In this document: piece after piece, positions 11,036 through 21,026 of the stretch
Layout: every line of letters begins with the position of its first letter
Numbering within the stretch: position 1 is the first letter of the stretch
Source: Lactuca virosa
Lineage: Eukaryota > Streptophyta > Magnoliopsida > Asterales > Asteraceae
DNA: 64,000 bases
Assembly (NCBI GenBank): GCA_928212115.1
Contig: CAKMRJ010005745.1
Location: 76,737,948-76,801,947, forward strand
Reading direction: 5' to 3'
Program-made: the position numbers and the translations under genes
Notes under the pieces: model-generated
Told to the model about the DNA's origin: nothing
Seen by the model: only the letters and a program-made list of their open reading frames with translations
Database searches by the model: none

Positions 11036-11573
11036 CTGACTTTAGGTCAAATGACTCCAAGACTCCATCCTTTTGGAGTTGGCCTATGCGTTTCTTGCTT
11101 ACATGTTCAAGACGACAATGCCATAAGGATGCTTTATCTAAGCTAGTGGAAGAGTTAATACATAATACATTATTTCCTAGATTATCTACAACAGATACAG
11201 TTTCATACACGCCATTACAAGGTAATGCTTTAAAATAAAGAACATTATTAAAGAAAGCATCAATACTACCATTATTATTATCAAAATAAAAGGTAAAACC
11301 TTGTTTATACAATGCATGAAAGGAAATAACATTTCTTGCCATTTCTGGCGAATAATAACATTTATTCAAATCTAATGTAAACCCACTATTTAGCACTAAG
11401 GAATAAACTCCTATCTTGGTGACAGGTGAAGCTTTCCTGTTTCCCATGATCAAGTTTATCTTTCCCTGCTCCACATTCTCACTTCTTTTTAGTCCCTGCA
11501 AATCACAACATATGTGAATACCACAACCTGTATCAAGGACCCAAGACTTAGAATGAGGTGAGTTATTAGACAA
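10968..11573 (-). pseudogene. copia-2 protease and GAG-pre-integrase domain
   Basis: WVLDTGCGIHIC near the start holds the DTG aspartic protease active site. The domain continues through CYYSPEMARNVISFHAL. Near the C-terminus LWHCRLEHVSKKRI and CESCLLGK supply the His and Cys pairs of the GAG-pre-integrase zinc-binding domain. The open stretch overlaps the end of gag by eight bases in another frame and the start of the integrase stretch likewise. In this family gag and pol are normally one reading frame, so the overlaps are probably frameshift mutations rather than programmed shifts. Confidence 0.88.
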
Positions 11574-12495
11574 TATAGTGTATATACCTGCATGGTTGGG
11601 TTTTTACTTTCCCATCCTTCAAATCTTGCTGGTACTTTGGGCAGTTTCGCTTCCAGTGCGACTTTTCATGGCAATAGAAGTATTCAGCCTCATTAGGGTT
11701 AGCAGAAGGAGTGACAAAACCTTTCTTGGTTTTGCTTGAAGAGGAGCCTTCAAGGGTCTTACCCTTGGTACCCTTAGAAGGGTTCTTTCTCTTCTTCCCT
11801 TTGCCATGCCCGATTTCCAAGACATTGGCCGCAGTTGGAGTAGGAGTAGGAGTAGTAACAACCGACTTACCCTTTAGACCACTTTCGGCGGTCTTCAAGA
11901 GTTCTTGAAGTTTGCTGAGGGTGACTTCTTCCTTGTTCATGTGATATGTCATGCGGAATTGATCATAACACGATGGCAAGGAGTGCAAAATGATGTCTAT
12001 TGCTAACTCCTCAGGGAAGTTCACATTCAGCTTCAGTAAACGGTCCACATACCTTTGCATTTTCTGCAGGTGGCCCGTGATGGGTTCACCATCCTTCATT
12101 TGGGTTGTTATCATGGAGGAGATTATTTCATATTGCTCTTGACGAGCACTTTGATGGTAGCGGTCCATCAAGTCCTGGTGCATCTCAAAAGGATAATAGT
12201 CCTCATAGGACTTTTGGAGCTCGGCTGTCATGGTGGCCATCATGATGCATGCCACTTTTGTAGAATCTCTTTCATGTACCTCATATTCAGCAAGCTCTTC
12301 AGGAGTAACAGTTGGCTCGGGTACCTTCAGCTCCTTGTCGAGAACATATTCTTTGTTCTCATACCGAGTGACCATCCTGATGTTTTTGATCCAATCAGTA
12401 AAGTTGGACCCATCAAAGATGGCTCTCCCACAAAGATTCATGAGAGAGAAGGAGCTAGTAGGGTTTGAGCCAGAAGCATTGTTATTGGAAGACAT
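11566..12495 (-). CDS. copia-2 Gag polyprotein segment
   Basis: A 309-codon ORF opens at an ATG (12495) after the leader. It would form the virus-like particle shell in the cytoplasm and package element RNA. Visible Gag landmarks are FDGSNFTDWIKNIRMVTRYE (residues about 28-47), a UBN2-like helical region with CIMMATMTAELQKSYEDY, and IILHSLPSCYDQFRMTYHMN. A Lys-rich linker leads to the zinc knuckle, which reads YFYCHEKSHWKRNC: the first Cys of CX2CX4HX4C is Tyr, so zinc binding is predicted to be lost. The ORF is otherwise open. Its stop at 11566 breaks the usual continuation into protease. Confidence 0.88.
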   Translation of the reverse strand: MSSNNNASGSNPTSSFSLMNLCGRAIFDGSNFTDWIKNIRMVTRYENKEYVLDKELKVPEPTVTPEELAEYEVHERDSTKVACIMMATMTAELQKSYEDYYPFEMHQDLMDRYHQSARQEQYEIISSMITTQMKDGEPITGHLQKMQRYVDRLLKLNVNFPEELAIDIILHSLPSCYDQFRMTYHMNKEEVTLSKLQELLKTAESGLKGKSVVTTPTPTPTAANVLEIGHGKGKKRKNPSKGTKGKTLEGSSSSKTKKGFVTPSANPNEAEYFYCHEKSHWKRNCPKYQQDLKDGKVKTQPCRYIHYIV

Positions 12496-13744
12496 CTGAA
12501 AAGAAGAGGGAATAGATTAGATTAGATTTTGAGATAGTCCTTAATAAAACATCCAAATGTAATATTAAGGCTAGGACCCAACACAATATTTTATAACTTA
12601 GAAGAGGGATGTCGTAATCTAAGCTATAAGATATTTAAAGGTAAGTGAATGACGATTCACCAATTTCCACCATGAAAAACGAAATATTTAATTAGGTTTT
12701 AATTGGTTTAGAAACTCCTTGATTCTTTGAGATTCATTGAACTTTCTTCAATGACATGTTTCAATCTCGAGTGTGCCCTTCAAGTTTTGTGACTGGGATG
12801 CCGAGGATCACAAAACAAGGTGTGAAGTAACCATGCAAATTACTTGGTACCCTTAATGTACTACCCCTCAATCGATGTGCCGGTTAACCACACACGCTCC
12901 ATCGATACTATGATAAACATTAAGTCACCCTTTACCTACCTTGTTAAGTTCAAGTTAGTGTGCCGGTTAACCACACACGCTCCACTAACGACTTAAACAA
13001 AGTGTAAAGTGTAATTTCATGGATTAGCACCTTATTCTCATTTTCCTAAAATAACTAAGATTGGGAATTCAATAAAGTTTAGTTACTTTAGTATTATCAT
13101 TATACTTTTAATGAGAATTTATAAGTCCTTGTCCTACCCGTTCGGCTAACGACCCTCCACCGATCAAGGAAGCGGTGGGTGAGAGTGGACACCCATTAAG
13201 TTGCCATTTTATAGGCAACAACCTTATACCCCCCTTATAGACCGGCTTCGTGAATGAGGCGTACTAGCGGTAAGACGACTTGATCTTATACATATATAAA
13301 TATTATTAAACTTATAATATTATAAAGTATAAGGGTTGAATTTTAACTTTTAAAATTCTAGAGGTTGGAACTAAAGTTTTTAATATGACTTTACATGTTC
13401 CAAAACTTGAGGGCAAGTTTTGTAAACTTTCAAAACTTTTCATTTCTCATAACTTATGAGTTAATGGTTATTAAAAATGAAGACTCTTCATTTTTTGTAA
13501 CCTATGTGTTTTTTTAATGGTTATTTATAAATGTGACTTTTGGTTATCCATAACTTAAGAACTAGTTATGGACTCCATTAAAACACATAAAGATCAAGAA
13601 TTAATCTAATCAGTTATTAGCACATAATTTCTATGATCTTCTAAACAAAACTTGAAATTTTGATACGAGCTTTTGAAAAAAACTTCGATTTTCAAGTTTT
13701 TTTTTTTTTTTTTTTTTTGCATCAAGTATCAAATAAACAAACCA
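12496..13744 (-). other. Long untranslated leader of copia-2
   Basis: About 1.25 kb lies between the PBS and the gag start with no coding frame. Its sense strand starts with an A-rich stretch (T run at 13697-13718 on the plus strand). It has a 6-bp-stem hairpin at 13157-13178 (CCACCG with CGGTGG) and then the twin stem-loops described separately. Such a long structured leader is where packaging and dimerisation signals of LTR elements are expected. Confidence 0.75.
12852..12999 (-). promoter_or_regulatory. Twin leader stem-loops with one shared apical loop
   Basis: SL1: stem ATCGATG (12871-12877) with CATCGAT (12900-12906), loop 12878-12899, and an outer stem 12852-12859 with 12917-12924. 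SL2: stem GTTAGTG (12954-12960) with CACTAAC (12983-12989), loop 12961-12982, and an outer stem TTAAGT (12944-12949) with ACTTAA (12991-12996). The two 22-nt loops are identical while all stems differ, and each loop contains GGTTAACC, an 8-nt self-complementary sequence. Pairing is seen directly in the sequence; the regulatory role (RNA dimerisation or packaging) is inference. Confidence 0.75.
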
Positions 13745-13757
13745 GGCTCTGATACCA
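13745..13757 (-). other. Primer-binding site of copia-2
   Basis: On the minus strand TGGTATCAGAGCC lies one base after the LTR end, complementary to initiator-Met tRNA. Confidence 0.93.
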
Positions 13758-13758
13758 C

Positions 13759-14513
13759 TGATGGGTTTTGAGCATTCTAACACTCCTATGGTGTACATGC
13801 AACCCTAGAAACCTTGGATCTATGTTTGACTAAGATACATGCAAATAATTATTTTTCCAAGGTTCTTATCCTATCTAGCATGGCATGGGGAACTTGAATC
13901 AAATAAAGCTAGTAGAATTACTTACCTTGTAGTTGTAGTTGATTGCTTGGAGTTTTAGAGCCTAGCACCAATAGTGTGGATGCCTCAAATGGAAATCACA
14001 AATCACCACAAACTTGGAATTTTGAGAGAATAGTAATCACCTTTCTTGAAATCGGCCCTCTTACTTTACTCACCACAACTAGTGTGATTTCAAGAACCAA
14101 AGCCTCCTTTATATAGTGTGGTGAATTAGGGTTACATCCATGTAAACCCTAATACCCATGTCTTTTCATTTCCATGAGATCCATGGGTTAAAGCTCCATG
14201 GACTTTCCATGCAAGCCTAGCCCATTCCAAATAAGCATTAGCCCACACTATATAAATACAAGAGCCCATATTTAATTAGTCATACTTTTGATCTCTAAAT
14301 TAATTCTAGATTAATTATAGATCAATACTAATTAAATAATATGATTTTATATTAATATATTAGGACTTATAATATATTAATAAATCATAACTTATACTAT
14401 TCTCAAACGATTATCCACAAATTGTTCGGGTGAAGTGCAACCCAAATGGACCATGCCGGGTCGGGTCAAGTACATACCAAATATAGTTATGGACTTAGAC
14501 ACTATATCCAACA
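13759..14513 (-). repeat. 5' LTR of copia-2
   Basis: On the minus strand this 755-bp LTR runs from TGTTGGATATAG to CAAAACCCATCA. A TATA box (CTATATAAA, 14108-14116 complement) fits an LTR promoter. It matches solo LTR G at 56125-56911. The bases after it (AGAAC, 14514-14518) cannot be paired with a left duplication because the left end of the element is lost. Confidence 0.92.
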
Positions 14514-14805
14514 AGAACAGGAGTCAGGATGGAATTATTTGCTTCAAGTCTTTAGTACTTGATTATAATTAATCCTGATGTAGGCACAAAGTCGTCATGA
14601 CTCCCCGATAATGATCCTAAGGTCATATATGAGTGTTTTTTGATTTGATTTGAACGAGAGAGTATTTGAACTACTTTTTGAAAGACGGAAATTTTAGTAA
14701 GCATACCAAATTCGTTACAAATATATGGTACTTAAACGTTTTGTCGTTGGGAACATTACAAAAAGTCCTAAAAAGGTTTCCTTGTTGCACCTGCTGGTTT
14801 GTTCA
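14514..14805 (-). other. Noncoding continuation of element M
   Basis: After the gag stop on the minus strand there is no protease or pol frame; the sequence is A+T-rich with no recognised feature. If original to M, it means M was a non-autonomous element. Confidence 0.45.
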
Positions 14806-15438
14806 TCACACTCCTCCTGCTCCCCCGTCATTCTTCTTAGTTGGACATTCTCTCTTGAAGTGTCCCGTTTCACCGCATAGGTAGCATACTGGGCCTACCC
14901 TGGTGTTGGTGATTGAAGGGAGGTGCTGGGTTTGGTTTCTGCAGAAGCGGACAATATGTCCGTTCTTGTTGCAGTTTTTACAGTGTATCACCCGGCAAGC
15001 CCCATTGTGATGGAAGTTACACTTGTTACACCTTGGGAGTGATCCCTTATATGGTTTGGCCGGTGCTTGGGTGACAGACCTTGTGGCTAGTGCCGGGGCA
15101 TGAGTCGTGACTGCTGTTGTAATTATAGGGGCAATCACAGATTGTTGTCTATTAGCGCGTTTTTGAGATCGGTCGCGCTTCACTTTGTCCCAAAACTTTC
15201 GTTTCTTGCTATTGGGTTTGTGGTCTGAGGCGTCTTCGTTGGCAGACACCCGTTGGCGTTCTTGATTGTTACTGCGGTTAGATTTGCCAACACCGCCTTC
15301 TCCTCTGCTGATGTTGTTAGCGTTGAGTTGCGCCATGGCGGCTGTCACGGCTGCCGTGACTGCAACTTGAAAGGTAGCAGAGTCTATCTGCAGGATTGTT
15401 GCCTTGCTTGTTGGCTGGTTAACTTCCTGTGAAAACAT
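14806..15438 (-). CDS. Nucleocapsid-only Gag of element M
   Basis: A fully open 210-codon ORF. Residues about 15-45 (ATFQVAVTAAVTAAMAQLNANN) match the N-terminal helix of gypsy Gag. It then passes straight to a basic linker (KKRKFWDKVKRDRSQKRANR) and to zinc-binding motifs near the C-terminus: CNKCNFHHNGAC..., CKNCNKNGHIVRFC and CYLCGETGHFKREC. The last two are perfect CX2CX4HX4C knuckles. The whole capsid region seen in P (CTYKDFM through the TRFSDL stretch) is missing, yet the frame is intact. The product would bind nucleic acid but could not build a particle. Neighbours are M's leader upstream and noncoding sequence downstream. It could be the protein of a non-autonomous element or a chance survival of frame after deletion. 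Confidence 0.75.
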   Translation of the reverse strand: MFSQEVNQPTSKATILQIDSATFQVAVTAAVTAAMAQLNANNISRGEGGVGKSNRSNNQERQRVSANEDASDHKPNSKKRKFWDKVKRDRSQKRANRQQSVIAPIITTAVTTHAPALATRSVTQAPAKPYKGSLPRCNKCNFHHNGACRVIHCKNCNKNGHIVRFCRNQTQHLPSITNTRVGPVCYLCGETGHFKRECPTKKNDGGAGGV

Positions 15439-17110
15439 AACCCCTGTTGCATGGGGAGAAACGATGTAGTGAGTAGGGATGATTATCTCTAGTTATATCC
15501 TTACCATTTATATACACATATATAAATTTCTCACTTTACTGAACTATTCTCGGTGTTTCTGCTAACGTCCCTAAGACGGAGTTATGGTAGTGGGTAGAAG
15601 TAGGTTTCGTACGGGCGCTAAGCTTTACTCATCTTGGGATCATGTTTGTCCAAACACACCTGGCTGAGGAGTTTTGATGGGACCCGATGCATTAGTGCTG
15701 GTATGATCGCACCCTCATAGGTCTATGAAAAGGGCACCTTTTAACTATGAGGCTTAAAAAGGTGAGATGATAGTGAGTCTTGAATAAGGGCTTATACGTC
15801 GGGAGTTATTTATCTTAGTTCTGAGTGTACCGTGTTCTGGTTGTTTACGGTGTTCTGAAAACGGTTCATAACGAGAGTCTACATATGGTAAACTTATGAA
15901 TTTTAGTAGTATTGCTCCCAAAGAAATAATACGCATGTCCCTTTTATTTGTATGATTTTAGCATATTTAGTTTTTAGGGGAAGGTTTTAAGCCTGATGCA
16001 GGTCCACACCACATCATTGCAAGGAGAGTTTGGACCGCAAATAAATCTCTCGACTAGTGTAATCACTAACTCGTGGGGTCGGGCCTACACATGGAGGGGA
16101 GTAACACCAACGCATACTCATAAACCTAATCTACAAGGTCTTGTGAGCGGTATGAACTCTGCTTACGGTAATACATCCCCAAATGGCGAATTGCTGTTGC
16201 TGATGGCGACTCCATCCCTTGATCAATGCTGTCCAACGGGGCACATGTTTGATGGAGTCGAGACGGTTCGCGAGAGCCCAGGCTATGTGAGGAGTGTTGT
16301 CGACCTCTGACTCTACCTCCGAATCTTATCCTAATCACTCACTAATTCTCCGGGTTTGGAAAGTATGGGTCTCCTGATATGTAAGATCTTGTCGTGATGT
16401 CCGTGCGAGAATAGGGGTGAAAGAGATACTTAATAGACGTCTAATCCTATAATTACTTATAGGGGTGATTCTTATCAGTCACGTCTATAGTCACATAGTG
16501 CATACCAGTTATACATAATCTGAGATAGAATAGACCTTCGAATAAATGACTCTACTCTAAGTCCACAACCAAACAAGGAACAGGAAGTAGAGCAATAGTC
16601 ATAGATTCTGAGTCTATAATATCTTTAATTATGTATAACCTTGGTGTATGCACTCAGTCATTAAAGACCTACTAATAGGGGTCTTTAGTTTTCACATAAG
16701 TTGGTTATGGTATCACAAAATACTCCTATAATATTTTAATATTATGTTTGGTTCTTAACGATTTTCTTGTATGGGCGTTGGTAAGTTGATAGACTTGTTG
16801 TCCACCATGACTATCCCCCGGCACATGTTAGTCATATCTCGGACGAATATAGTTGATCAAGCTATATCCCTCCCAGACTTGATTACATATCCCAGGGCAT
16901 ATTCACATTGCACAACTTCTCTATTTTTAACTTTTGTGTTTTCCTTAGACATGACACTAAACCGGTATGCATGTATGTACTTTTAACAAGAAATTATTTA
17001 TTTCTAAAAGTATAGTTATGTGAAAATGTTAAATCAGAGACTTTAGTCCCAATGCATTTATAGTTTGTATATCTTATGTGGTTTGATATACTTAGTTCAC
17101 TATAAACAAT
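15439..17110 (-). other. Leader of element M with a remnant of the extra ORF
   Basis: The first part (17110 down to about 16390) matches P's leader. The start of the extra ORF is then recognisable (a GDPYFPN-like stretch around 16345-16365), but the frame is broken and the coiled-coil half is not recognisable. The minus-strand open stretch at 16126-16338 may be a remnant. The rest, 15439-16000, shows nothing I can assign. Confidence 0.55.
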
Positions 17111-17122
17111 GCTCTGATACCA
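17111..17122 (-). other. Primer-binding site of element M
   Basis: TGGTATCAGAGC on the minus strand, three bases inside the LTR end at 17126, same spacing and sequence as in element P. Confidence 0.92.
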
Positions 17123-17830
17123 ATCTGTCACACCCCCAAACCAACGATGGCGGAAACATCCGGGGGTGGAGGACTTCATGTATAGTATCACAACAACGAT
17201 TATTATAGTGCTCAAAGTAAATACAACCATCATAAATATAATTGAAAAAGTTACACTAAAGTTTATATTTACATGTTTCAAATCAATTACATTATGATGA
17301 CAAAATGAACTGTTTGACGATTTATCGTCCCATCCTCAAAATGTTGTTGGTTTTCCTGTTTCACTGATTTCCTAAGAATACAAGTAGTTTTGAAAAAGTG
17401 TCAACAATTAAGTTGGTGAGTTCATAAGAGTATTGTTTGAGAAAGAAACCGTTTTCCTTGTAAAAGCGACAAAGTATGTTTCCAGAAAAACCCAATATTT
17501 TCTTTATTAAGTGTGGAATGAATGCTTCTATGTTATGCGATAATGAACCCTAGAAGACCCAAAGATTCCTTCTATAATCGCCCAGTGTATATAAGTTATA
17601 TAAATTTTAAGTTAAATAAGCCGTTGAATATAATGGGTCTGCCCTAGGTCCACAACCAAACAAGGAACAGGAGATGAGGCGGGCCCACCAATTCTAAGTC
17701 GATTGTGACTAAATTCTTATATAACTCTTATCATATACACTTACCAATTATAGTTGAAGTCTAACAATTCTAGATAAAATAGTTTTGATAGAAATATGAT
17801 CCAAAGAAAATCCTATATTTTCCTTATAAA

Positions 17831-18120
17831 AGTTACGTAGTCCTAAATCTCAGGACCGAAATAAACAAGTATTTTCCATACTTAAAGATATAAAAGTGAT
17901 TTTAAATCGGCATAAAACCCTTTTTAAATTTAGGTAGTCCTAAATCCCAGGACCGAAAGTAAACAAGTATTTTTCCATACTTAAAGATATAAAAGTGATT
18001 TTAAATCGGCATAAAACCCTTATTTAGAGTTAGGTAGTCCTAAATCCCAGGACCGAAAATAAACAAGTATTTTACCATACTTAAAGTAATTCCTGTGAGT
18101 TAAATCGACATAACTCGCTA
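17831..18120. repeat. Tandem repeat of 97-100 bp, three copies
   Basis: The stretch GTAGTCCTAAATC(T/C)CAGGACCGAAA starts copies at 17837, 17934 and 18034. The third copy diverges after about 60 bp. The array lies in the LTR of M; the P LTR appears to have a single equivalent. Confidence 0.85.
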
Positions 18121-20227
18121 ATTTAAAAGTAGAACCCGTAAATCTTATGATTTGTTAATACCACATGTGAGCTATTATAACCATGCTAAGACTCAGACGG
18201 CCTCGTAATACGACGTTCTTCAGGCGTCACACGTTAAATGACACTTCTCACCTCAGACCTGCCGGTCTAGCTGTTGCATGCAGCTCAGGTGCGGGTTTGT
18301 CAGACCCAATATAGATATATACACAACTATCACGCTCTCCCTCCAGGAGACTCTGGTTACAATTTATAGGACTTTTGATTTTGTTACTATGAAGGTAACA
18401 CGAAGCGAATGACTCACAAATTTATTCATTAACAGATTTACGTGAACTGAACTGAAAACCTTTGGTAAATGAGTTTGAAATGTAAATGATACATAAACTA
18501 TACCTATTATAGTTTATCCAAAACGTTTGTACTGAAAAAGAACTCTTTTATAAAAATACATTAGTGCTATGAATCCATAAACTATGCTTATTATAGCTTA
18601 TTATATGTGTTCGAAATGAATGAAAAATCTTATCATGAATGACTAAATTTCAGTTTATGATGATAAACTAACAAGAAATTACATTCAATATTTAGAACTT
18701 ATTGTTATACACTTTGCTCAACCTAATACAAAGTGTTATGAAAGTTATAAGCTATTAACTAGTTTATAAGCTTTCTGCACAGTTTTAGAAAAATCATAGA
18801 AAAATCATACGAAGTCGAAAACTGAATCCGTAAATTCTGAGAGTTCATAAAATGTGTCTAGTTTATTCATAATTTTTATTATTATTTTTCTAAGTCTTTA
18901 ACTTGTGTTAAAATGTTCATATTCACAGACTGGTCCGAATTTGTTTCTGAAATGATAGGCAGTTTTGTAAAAATCACCATAAATTATAGAAAAATCGTAT
19001 GGTGATGAGCAAGTAGTCATTTTAAAGGTATGAACCTGAACTATTCGCAACTAATACAGTTTTGAAAACTAAAATGTTTAGGTTGACCAAAACAGTCTGT
19101 GAATGGAGTTGAACTTTTCTGATGAAGGCTGTTAAATGAGTTTAGTTGTGTTCTTGGTGTTTTAACTTGTATTCCCCCCTCCCTCCCCCCCCCCCCCCTT
19201 AAAACTTAAGAAAAACATGAAAAGATAGGGGTATGAACTCACCTTGAGTGATTTCAGTAGATGAATGATGAAGTAAAGAAGTGTTCAACTCAAGAACACT
19301 TAGATGATGCTTGAAGATTTCGAAGATCTAACAACAAATATGACGATATTTGTGTAAGGAACTCATGATTTGAGTGAAGAAGTGTAATAATCATATGAAA
19401 GATGATGATACTTACCAAATGAAGAAGAAAAGTCTTGGAAATCTCGGAATTGAAAGAGAGAAGTTGAGAGAAAAGTGTTTGCTCTTTGGGTGGAAATGAG
19501 AGAAATGAGTGAGAATGAGGAGAAAGGGTGAGTTTTCCAGCTCTTAGGACGTGGGAATGGCTGGAGATTGATGGAAAAGTACAAGGAAGTGACTAGGTAT
19601 GGTGGGGAGGGGTGTGGGTTGGTCATAGAGTGGGTATGGGTGGTTGCTTGTGTCATAAATCAAAGAAAAGTCAACACTCCACCCCCTTGTACTTCAACCA
19701 CTAAATCTTGAATATGATTGGCACTAAAAACGTGGGGATTAATGAAATTTAAGGCTTTAATTGTTAAAATAAATTTTTGGGTGAAAAGCCCGCGTTAAAA
19801 TAATTAAAATCGGGCTTAGAACGCAAAACTAGTCGAAAACCGGGAAGAAAACCGAAGTCTGCGAGACCTCTCGGTACTGGGCCGAGGTTCGGTTCTCTAC
19901 TGCTGCTGGGCCGAAGGCGAAAAAGGCCGAAACAAGGGTGAGGAGCGAAGGCGAAGTTCGGTCCGTCAAGGTTCGGGTCCGAGACTTCGGGTTCGGTTCA
20001 ATGGTGCTTCGGGTTCGGCTCGCGAGAAGCTTCGGCTTCGGGTCAGCAGTTCGGTTCCTATAGCAGGCTTCGGTCCTTCCTAGTTTCGGTCCGAGAGGCT
20101 TCGACCCTTAAAGGAAGGTTTCGGTTCTTTAAGGCTATTTTTCAAGAATTCTTCCCGTTTTGCGCCGTTTTTCACCAAGTTAAGTGTCGGGATGCCCGAA
20201 ATGATTATAAAAAGTTAAAGGAACTTT

Positions 20228-20697
20228 TGAGAGAGATTTGGGAGAGATTTCACACACTTGGAGAGATTTCTCATACAGAGAGAGATTTGGGAGAGATTTC
20301 ACATTCTTGGAGAGATTTCTCATACAGAGAGAGATTTGGGAGAGATTTCACACACTTGGAGAGATTTCTCATTCAGAGAGAGATTCGGGAGATATTTCAC
20401 ATTCTTGGAGAGATTTCTCATACAGAGAGAGATTTGGGAGAGATTTCACACACTTGGAGAGATTTCTCATTCAGAGAGAGATTTGGGAGAGATTTCACAT
20501 TCTTGGAGAGATTTCTCATACAGAGAGAGATTTGGGAGAGATTTCACACACTTGGAGAGATTTCTCATTCAGAGAGAGATTTGGGAGAGATTTCACATTG
20601 TTGGAGAGATTTCTCATACTGAGAGAGATTTGGGAGAGATTTCACACACTTGGATAGATTTCTCATTCAGAGAGGGATTTGGGAGAGTTAGAGTGAA
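20228..20697. repeat. 49-bp minisatellite, about 9.5 copies, in the M LTR
   Basis: The unit is built from GAGAGATTTGGGAGAGATTT and TTGGAGAGATTTCTCAT segments. Landmark GATTTG (or GATTCG) recurs at 20240, 20289, 20338 and 20387, a period of 49. Units alternate between CACACAC and CACATTC variants, giving a 98-bp higher-order repeat. Since 49 leaves remainder 1 when divided by 3, successive units are read in successive frames. All three plus-strand frames stay open (131, 139 and 163 codons), which is not evidence of coding. Confidence 0.92.
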
Positions 20698-21026
20698 AGA
20701 GATTTGGAGAGACTTCTTTTGTGACCTTTTTGAGTGTTTGGCTTTGTAATGCAAGGTTTGTAAACCTCGTTAAGTCTTGTTATGATTGTTATATGCCCAC
20801 GAGGGTTAAGGAATAATATTTTATCGAGTAGAGTCATCACTTACCCTGATTAGGGTTTAGAATTTCCGAACACGTGAAAACTCTAAGTGATAATTTGTAT
20901 GAGGATTGCGAGTTGTACAATAAGAAACATAATGGAAACCCTAATGTACAAGGGTTAGATGAGTTGACCGGTTTGACTTGTTGACTTTAGTTGACTTTGA
21001 CTTGGCCAAAATTGACGGTTGTCACA

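Larger units (their letters stand above)
8000..14513 (-). mobile_element. Ty1/copia retrotransposon copia-2, 3' LTR missing
   Basis: On the minus strand this has a 755-bp 5' LTR (13759-14513), a PBS (13745-13757), a long structured leader, gag, protease, integrase, RT, RNase H and a 3' untranslated tail running to about 8000. No copy of the LTR exists on the left side, where the tail abuts the stop codons of P's extra ORF. The element sits inside element M, whose sequence resumes at 14514. Frames are broken in pol but gag is open. Solo LTR G (56125-56911) belongs to the same family. Confidence 0.88.
14514..21026 (-). mobile_element. Element M: capsid-less gypsy relative, 3' half missing
   Basis: On the minus strand M has a 3.9-kb 5' LTR (17126-21026), a PBS, a leader and a short gag that lacks the capsid domain. 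It then runs into noncoding sequence and is cut by copia-2 at 14513. Leader similarity makes it a relative of P. It entered P's gag exactly after the LTR start at 21026: the next bases TATAA belong to P's gag and would be the target duplication, but the left partner is gone. No pol is present in what remains. Confidence 0.8.
17126..21026 (-). repeat. 5' LTR of element M (3.9 kb)
   Basis: Read on the minus strand it begins TGTGACAACCG at 21026 and ends TGTGACA at 17126. It is 1.3 kb longer than P's LTR; two tandem arrays (17831-18120 and 20228-20697) account for much of this. A long C run lies at about 19173-19198. The several open stretches in it are not gene-like. Confidence 0.8.

Noticed and set aside
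11566..11573. Gag/protease overlap as a programmed frameshift
   Set aside because: This copia type normally has one gag-pol frame, and further random shifts follow in integrase and RT; mutation is simpler.
12055..12499. Plus-strand ORFs of 89-137 codons
   Set aside because: Shadows of the copia-2 Gag frame on the opposite strand.
20227..20749. Three overlapping ORFs of 131-163 codons
   Set aside because: They are produced by the 49-bp minisatellite, which lacks stops in every phase; no codon bias or domain.
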